Part shown: positions 6,507 to 10,677 of the stretch, piece by piece
Layout: each line of letters starts with the position of its first letter
Position numbering within the stretch: the first letter of the stretch is position 1
Assembly (NCBI GenBank): GCA_031266115.1
Contig: JAISBQ010000107.1
Location: 1 to 10,677, forward strand
DNA: 10,677 nt
Source: Bifidobacteriaceae bacterium
GTDB taxonomy: Bacteria; Actinomycetota; Actinomycetes; Actinomycetales; WQXJ01
Reading direction: 5' to 3'
Translations under genes and position numbers: made by a program
The notes under the pieces: generated by a model
Told to the model about the DNA's origin: nothing
Seen by the model: the letters and a program-made list of their open reading frames with translations, nothing else
The model's database searches: none

Positions 6507-9080
6507 ATGACGGACACGTGGGCCGATCCTGGCCGCGCCCGACGCGCGGTTGAGGACCCCTCCACCACTCCGGCGGACTTGGCGACCATTGCTCACTTGC
6601 ATACTGACCTGCGTGTTCGCGTGGCATGGCACACAGCGGCGTACCCGGCGCTCCTCGAATGGCTCGCAAAATACGGCGGACCCGGGGTGGCTGCTGCCGT
6701 GTTGTCGCGTCAGAACGCCGACAGGGCGATGCTGACCCAGACCCTCTCGTTCCCGGACGCCTATGCGGCCAGTCCTCCCGCGTCCGATGCCGGCGCGCCA
6801 GAGGGTTCGTCCGCCTGGCGATCCCCGGTTGCCTCACGATTCGCGCCGTCGCGCGCGACGGCTTCAGGCTCTGACCCTGGCCCCGACACCGTGACCGACC
6901 AAGCAAGGACCGCCGATGGTGTGGGTGCAGCTGGTGGTGGGGGTGCGGTTGGTGCGGGTGCGGCTGTGCCCAGTGCCGGTGCGGGTGCGCCCTTGACTGG
7001 TCCGGGTGCTGTTGGTCCGGGCGTGGCCGGTGCGGCCCCCGGTCCGCGGCGGGCAGGTGCCGGGATCCGCACCTCGGGACCGCGAGTCGATTCAACGCGC
7101 GGGGTCGCGGACCCCTCGGCTCGCGATGCGGGAGGTAGACCGCCGGTGGTGGTCACGCCGGGTCGCCCGGTGTGGGCTGGTCGCCGCGTGGCTGGTGCCG
7201 AGACGCCGCGGGATCCCGCACGAGATCTGCCGAGGCCCACACCAAGACCGGCTGGTGGTGCAACTCCGGACCTCGGCGCGCCCGCCGACACCATGCCTGG
7301 AGCCGGCTCGGATGCCCCCCGCCCCGCGGTGGGCCGCCCCAACGCGGCGCCGCCCTCCACCGGGGTCGCTCCCGTCATCTCGCCGCCCCCTGGTCGCTCC
7401 GCGCCCCGCCAAGCGCCGGCTCGCCCGCGCCTCGGCAGGACGTGGCCGAGCCTTCCATCGACCGCGCGCACCGGCATCGCAGCGCCGCCGCCAGGACGGC
7501 CTGAGCCGACACCGGGCCCAGCGCCATCGTCCGCTGGCGTGGTGCTGCCCAACTCTGCGGTCTCCCCGGATACTGGTCCGGTCGATTCGCCGCCCGCGCT
7601 CGGCGGTGGTCGCCAAGGTGGCGTGGATGCCTCCCCGTACTCGGCGTCCTCCGGTGGCGCCGCACCGGTGAGCGAGACCGACGCTCGGCCGAGAGCTGCG
7701 TTCCACCTAAACCTACGATCAGCGCTGGGCGGGGCGGGCTCCGGCCGCCCAGACGAGGCCGGCGGAGACCTCGGCGGTGTTCCCTCGATACGCCCGTCCG
7801 CGCCATCGGCGCCTGTGACCCAGGCTCCCGCCGCGGCGTTTGGCGCTGCGTCTGACTCCCCGCAACCGGCGATGGCCGCGGATGCCGCGCCACGTGTGCC
7901 GCAAGGCGGGACAGCGGGGCCGGCTACACCATCGCCCGCACCGGCCCCGCTGGTCGGTCCACCTGCTGGGGCCGGGACAGGCGTGGCGCCGTCAACTGCG
8001 CCATCGACGCCGGCCACGCCGGCTGGTCCATCCGCATCCGCTGCCCACGGGGCGCAGACCACGCGGTTCCCACCAGCGGGGGTGTCGGCCCCAGCGGTCC
8101 CGCCGTCGGGGGTGCGAGATTCGGCTGCTTCGTCTGCAGGGGTGCCGGTCTCTGGCGCTCGACCCTCGGGGGTGCCAGTGCCGGCGGTCCCGCCGTCGGG
8201 GGTGCGAGACTTGGCTGCTTCGCCTGCGGGAGTGTCGGCCTCGGCGGTTCCGCCCTTGGGGGTGCGAGACTCGGCTGCCCCGTCCGCTGGGCCACCGGTC
8301 TCTGGAACTCGGCCCGCAGGGGTGCCGGAATCGGCGGTCCCGTCCGCAGGGGTGCCGGTCTCGGCTGCCCAACCATCGGCCCCGGGAACGCCTGTCGCCC
8401 CATCATCACCATCAGCTGTGCCCGCGGCACCGGCGCTTTCGACTCCATCCTCGGCTTCGGCGGGGTTAGGAGCTGCGCCGGCAGCTGCGGCCGTGTCCCC
8501 GCAGGGCGTCGGGGCGTCATCGTCCCCGTCAGCGGTCCCGGCATCCCCCGATGTGGCACCTGTCCCTTCCGTGGCGGCCGCGTCTGGCGCGTCCCCGGCC
8601 GGGTTGGCCGATGGGGGCCCGTTCGACTGGGCGTCAACCCAGGAAAGGCCTGGTGCTAGCGCTGGTGGAGGAGCGCCATCGGCGGCTGTGCCTGTGACCG
8701 GTGGGGCGGGATTCGCCGGCGCCGGGTCGACGAGCCCTCGGCAGGATGCTCGCGAGGGCGGGGAGCCGACGGTCTCCATCCCGCCCCAATCGGGTCCCGG
8801 GAAGGCGGCGGTTTCGCAGGCTGCTACCGAAGCGGTGAAACCACCGGCCATTCCCGCGCGCCGCCCCCGCCGAGCGGCGACACCCAAGCTCAGCGGACCG
8901 ACTGGGACGCGCGCGCCGGCGACTGGCGGGGCGGCGAGCGCAGGCACCGCGCGCGTGAGCAGGGCAACCACCGTGCTCATGGCCGTGGGATTCCTGGTGG
9001 CGATCGCCGCCGTGGCGGCGGGCGTCCTCCTCTTGGTGACCGACCCGTCGGCGGGTGCAGCTCAACTCCTCGGCGGATAG
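6507..9080 (+). CDS. LRV-type repeat protein with long disordered Pro/Ala-rich region and C-terminal membrane anchor
   Basis: Function unknown; 857 residues. Residues about 11-70 (RARRAVEDPSTTPADLATIA, then RVRVAWHTAAYPALLEWLAK) have the helical D-P-x-T-x-x-x-L-x-x-I-A and Y-P-x-L-L-x-W-L pattern that I recognise from variant leucine-rich-repeat (LRV) domains at the N-terminus of actinobacterial proteins. Residues about 85-815 are Pro/Ala/Gly/Ser-rich, nearly free of aromatics and probably disordered, including ten tandem decapeptides at 523-622. A basic patch (PARRPRRAATPK) precedes one transmembrane helix at about 822-844, followed by a 13-residue tail. With no signal peptide, the N-terminus is probably cytoplasmic with the tail outside. 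ATG at 6507 chosen because of GAGGA upstream and because the LRV-like part starts right after it. The secreted Ig-like protein follows 72 bp downstream. Confidence 0.8.
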   Translation: MTDTWADPGRARRAVEDPSTTPADLATIAHLHTDLRVRVAWHTAAYPALLEWLAKYGGPGVAAAVLSRQNADRAMLTQTLSFPDAYAASPPASDAGAPEGSSAWRSPVASRFAPSRATASGSDPGPDTVTDQARTADGVGAAGGGGAVGAGAAVPSAGAGAPLTGPGAVGPGVAGAAPGPRRAGAGIRTSGPRVDSTRGVADPSARDAGGRPPVVVTPGRPVWAGRRVAGAETPRDPARDLPRPTPRPAGGATPDLGAPADTMPGAGSDAPRPAVGRPNAAPPSTGVAPVISPPPGRSAPRQAPARPRLGRTWPSLPSTARTGIAAPPPGRPEPTPGPAPSSAGVVLPNSAVSPDTGPVDSPPALGGGRQGGVDASPYSASSGGAAPVSETDARPRAAFHLNLRSALGGAGSGRPDEAGGDLGGVPSIRPSAPSAPVTQAPAAAFGAASDSPQPAMAADAAPRVPQGGTAGPATPSPAPAPLVGPPAGAGTGVAPSTAPSTPATPAGPSASAAHGAQTTRFPPAGVSAPAVPPSGVRDSAASSAGVPVSGARPSGVPVPAVPPSGVRDLAASPAGVSASAVPPLGVRDSAAPSAGPPVSGTRPAGVPESAVPSAGVPVSAAQPSAPGTPVAPSSPSAVPAAPALSTPSSASAGLGAAPAAAAVSPQGVGASSSPSAVPASPDVAPVPSVAAASGASPAGLADGGPFDWASTQERPGASAGGGAPSAAVPVTGGAGFAGAGSTSPRQDAREGGEPTVSIPPQSGPGKAAVSQAATEAVKPPAIPARRPRRAATPKLSGPTGTRAPATGGAASAGTARVSRATTVLMAVGFLVAIAAVAAGVLLLVTDPSAGAAQLLGG
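8073..8372 (+). repeat. Ten tandem 30-bp units (decapeptide repeat)
   Basis: Landmark GGTGCGAGA/GGTGCCGGT words recur exactly every 30 nt from 8081 to 8351. The units encode decapeptides such as PAGVSAPAVP, PSGVRDSAAS, SAGVPVSGAR and PSGVPVPAVP, consensus [PS]-x-G-V-x-x-[SP]-A-x-[PS]. Adjacent units differ, but units at 8111, 8201 and 8261 are close copies at the DNA level, which points to expansion by slippage or unequal exchange. All units keep the reading frame. Confidence 0.85.
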
Positions 9081-9152
9081 GCCCAGCGGAATGGCGGCGG
9101 CGAGCGCAGGCTCGAGTGCCGAGCGGTCGACGCACGGAATGGAGGCGGTGTC

Positions 9153-9905
9153 ATGACCACCGTGCGGGTGGGAAATGGCTCGGGCGGCGCGTTGTGGCGC
9201 AGGTTCAGGCTCAGGAGGATTGGGGTCGTGGTCGCCGCGGTGGTTGCGGCGTCGTCGCTGGGTGCAGTGGCCGCCGGTCCCGCCGAGGGTGACGCCGGCG
9301 GGACCGGAGCGGTTTACGTCTGCCCCTTGTCGTGGCAAGAGTTGGTGTTACCCAGTCCAACCGAGCAGTCGGTGGTCCATCCGGGCGACCGCCTGGTTGG
9401 CGTGAGCGCGAACACGATGTGGGAGACGCGTCAGATTCTGGCCACCTCATGGTATTTAGATAGCAAAGCGTTCACCAACACCTCGGTCTATCGGGTCGCT
9501 CGGACGGATGTCGGCCACACGCTGCTCCAGGTGGCGGCCGTTCAGGAGATCACCCCCGACGGAGGCCGTTGCCCAGTCCAGCTCGCGGCGACGGCGCCGA
9601 TCACGCCGAAGGCCGCCGTACGCGTCAACGCGCGGGTCGTGGCGCAGGATGTCTCCTCGGCCTCGCGCGCGAGCGTCCGAGTGAAAGTCACACCGAAGGC
9701 GGCGGTGGCGGCGGAGGGGAAGGTGGTGGTGTCGTGGAAGTCGGGCAAGAAGAGTGCCGTCCTCAGCTCCGACGATGACGGCGTAATCACCGTCACACTG
9801 CCTCGCCTCGCGCATGGGAAGTATCGGTTGACCGCTCGCTTTGTTGACAAGTCCGGCATCGTGGACGATGGCGCCGCCGAGCCGGTGACCCTCACGGTCC
9901 GGTAG
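9153..9905 (+). CDS. Secreted protein with probable Ig-like C-terminal domain
   Basis: Exact function unknown; 250 residues. The ATG at 9153 has GGAGG (9141-9145) seven bases upstream. The N-terminus has a basic region (WRRFRLRR, 15-22), a hydrophobic core (IGVVVAAVVAASSLGAVAAG, 23-42) and small residues after it: a secretion signal, with cleavage probably near 41-48. Residues about 52-145 form an unrecognised segment with two cysteines (C57, C140) that may pair outside the cell. Residues about 170-250 show alternating beta strands ending in KVVVSWKSGKKSAVL, VITVTLPRLAHGKYRLTARF and EPVTLTVR, the pattern of bacterial Ig-like domains of the Big_3 type that occur in secreted actinobacterial proteins. 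The phrase TPKAAV occurs twice (151-156 and 180-185). It probably shares a transcript with the LRV-type gene 72 bp upstream; ends with TAG. Confidence 0.8.
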   Translation: MTTVRVGNGSGGALWRRFRLRRIGVVVAAVVAASSLGAVAAGPAEGDAGGTGAVYVCPLSWQELVLPSPTEQSVVHPGDRLVGVSANTMWETRQILATSWYLDSKAFTNTSVYRVARTDVGHTLLQVAAVQEITPDGGRCPVQLAATAPITPKAAVRVNARVVAQDVSSASRASVRVKVTPKAAVAAEGKVVVSWKSGKKSAVLSSDDDGVITVTLPRLAHGKYRLTARFVDKSGIVDDGAAEPVTLTVR

Positions 9906-9923
9906 GAGCATCCTGCGCTGTGT

Positions 9924-9952
9924 CGCTCAGCGGCGTCCCAGTGAGCGGACGC
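9924..9952 (+). terminator. Possible terminator after the Ig-like gene
   Basis: Two mutually exclusive 6-bp hairpins begin about 20 nt after the stop codon: CGCTCA/TGAGCG (9924-9929 with 9942-9947) and GCGTCC/GGACGC (9933-9938 with 9947-9952). There is no T-run, so intrinsic termination is uncertain. Confidence 0.25.
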
Positions 9953-10002
9953 GTGTCACGGCCTATCCCAATGGCGCGAGGGCGTGGTCAGGCTGACAAG
10001 TA

Positions 10003-10016
10003 AAACGCTCAACTCG
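10003..10016 (+). repeat. Solo arm of the interspersed hairpin repeat
   Basis: AAACGCTCAACTCG matches bases 2-15 of the right arm of copy B (6002-6016) exactly. I find no partner arm nearby, so this is a half element or a breakpoint. Confidence 0.6.
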
Positions 10017-10638
10017 GCGAAACAATCCTCCCCCGCATGGACGGACGGGTTCTCGAGGTGTCGTCGTCGCGCTGCGTCAACGTCGATCTCGTCCCCGTCA
10101 CCAGCCCATATCCCGCTCCCGGAGAGTCCGACGCTCTTGAAAGCCTTCGAATGCCGCCAGACGTGCCGCGTCGCACCGGCATGTGACCACCATCTCCTCT
10201 GTGACCGGATACCCGTCGCGGAATACGACCGGTTCCGACAAATCCTGATGGCTTCGAGCGCCAAGCATGACGGCGACGCCATCAAGGCCGGTCTGCGTGG
10301 ATGACTCCGCAATTGTCTTCCTCGACAGCAACATCCTCGCCAGTTGGGAGGAGATCTCGCCGACTATAGAGGCGCATTTGAAACTCGGTGAGCACTGCCT
10401 GAGCGGCGCCCTGACCAGTGACAACGTGAAGCTGATCGGGGGTTTCTAATGACGCTCTAAGACACGTCTGCCTTCCTCCGTCAATACATAACGCTGAGTG
10501 GAGGCCGTTGGATTGCCAGGATTCGTCATGGCGACCAACCGCTGCTCGATCATTGGCACTAGTACTACAGTCGGGTTTCGGGGTTTGACCTGCGTGTCTG
10601 GGGGTGTGGAGGGGGCCGCCGGGGCATGATCTGGGTTT

Positions 10639-10677
10639 GTGAAGACTCTGATTCGGGCCTCGGCGGCCTGTCGTCCC
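10639..10677 (+). CDS. Start of an unidentified gene, cut by the right edge
   Basis: GTG at 10639 opens 13 codons (VKTLIRASAACRP) that run to the window end. CATGAT at 10625-10630, one base from TATGAT, lies eight bases upstream and could drive a leaderless transcript. The sequence before it, beginning near CACTAGTACTACAGTCGGG at 10556, changes character abruptly, which would suit the left end of an insertion sequence with a transposase start; no family can be named from 13 residues. Confidence 0.25.
   Translation, partial: MKTLIRASAACRP

Larger units (their letters stand above)
9906..10638. other. Region of broken open frames, no recognised gene
   Basis: More than 700 bp without a gene I can support. 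Three plus-strand frames take turns: 10037-10186 (ATG, 49 residues), the last 40 codons of a frame ending at 10304 (with IPVAEYDRFRQILMAS), and 10267-10449 (60 residues, with IVFLDSNILASWEEISPTIE and ending in LIGGF). None has a ribosome site and none resembles a family I can name, although IVFLDSNIL recalls the first strand of PIN domains. The pattern fits a decayed gene with frameshifts. Third-position GC is lower here than in the flanking genes. The last 180 bp look different again and may belong to an inserted element. Confidence 0.4.

Noticed and set aside
6009..6632. Minus-strand frames with CTTC / CGHC cysteine pairs in the HAD-LRV spacer
   Set aside because: Cysteine pairs appear in two overlapping frames from the same bases, there is no ribosome site, and the frames run into the LRV-type gene and the hairpin repeats.
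8073..8372. CRISPR-like regular spacing
   Set aside because: Units are contiguous 30-bp coding repeats without unique spacers and keep the reading frame.
6761..8980. Very long minus-strand open frame (739 codons) across the LRV-type gene
   Set aside because: It is the shadow of a GC-rich Pro/Ala-rich plus-strand gene. The plus strand has the recognisable N-terminal domain, a ribosome site and a terminal TM helix; the minus frame gives only Gly/Ala/Thr low complexity.

Overview
The window is high-GC DNA with strong G/C preference at third codon positions, GTG starts and start codons placed directly behind -10 hexamers. This fits a high-GC actinobacterium (Actinomycetota). The genus cannot be fixed from the sequence; Propionibacteriales or Micrococcales would be reasonable guesses.

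Layout. Positions 1-288 (minus) hold the N-terminal part of a secreted conserved protein cut by the window edge. It is divergent from pheA (570-1574, plus; prephenate dehydratase). pheA converges on a YegS/BmrU-type diacylglycerol/lipid kinase gene (1678-2751, minus). A gene-free 0.7 kb stretch follows, with two near-identical hairpin repeats, a candidate minus-strand promoter and a 21-bp palindrome. Then serS (3476-4765, plus; seryl-tRNA synthetase) overlaps by 4 nt a HAD/Cof-type phosphatase gene (to 5931) that carries an unusual Ala/Pro/Gly-rich N-terminal extension. A second gene-free stretch (5932-6506) has an interspersed hairpin repeat and a 16-bp perfect palindrome.

Next come a long, probably membrane-anchored protein (6507-9080) and a secreted protein with a probable Ig-like C-terminal domain (9153-9905). 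The long protein has an N-terminal variant leucine-rich-repeat (LRV-type) domain, about 730 residues of Pro/Ala/Gly/Ser-rich disordered sequence with ten tandem decapeptide repeats, and a C-terminal transmembrane helix. The two lie 72 bp apart on the same strand and probably form an envelope-related unit. From 9906 to the right edge there is a half copy of the interspersed repeat, broken open frames without a recognisable gene, and, from about 10555, sequence that may be the left end of an inserted element with the first 13 codons of a gene.

The left two thirds is conserved housekeeping DNA: aromatic amino-acid synthesis, lipid phosphorylation, tRNA charging and phosphatase. The right third is accessory. 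I see no CRISPR array, tRNA, rRNA or recognisable defence system. The most interesting material is non-coding or low-complexity: two structured repeat families, apparently leaderless housekeeping genes, the repeat-built extension of the HAD protein, and the LRV/disordered/TM protein.
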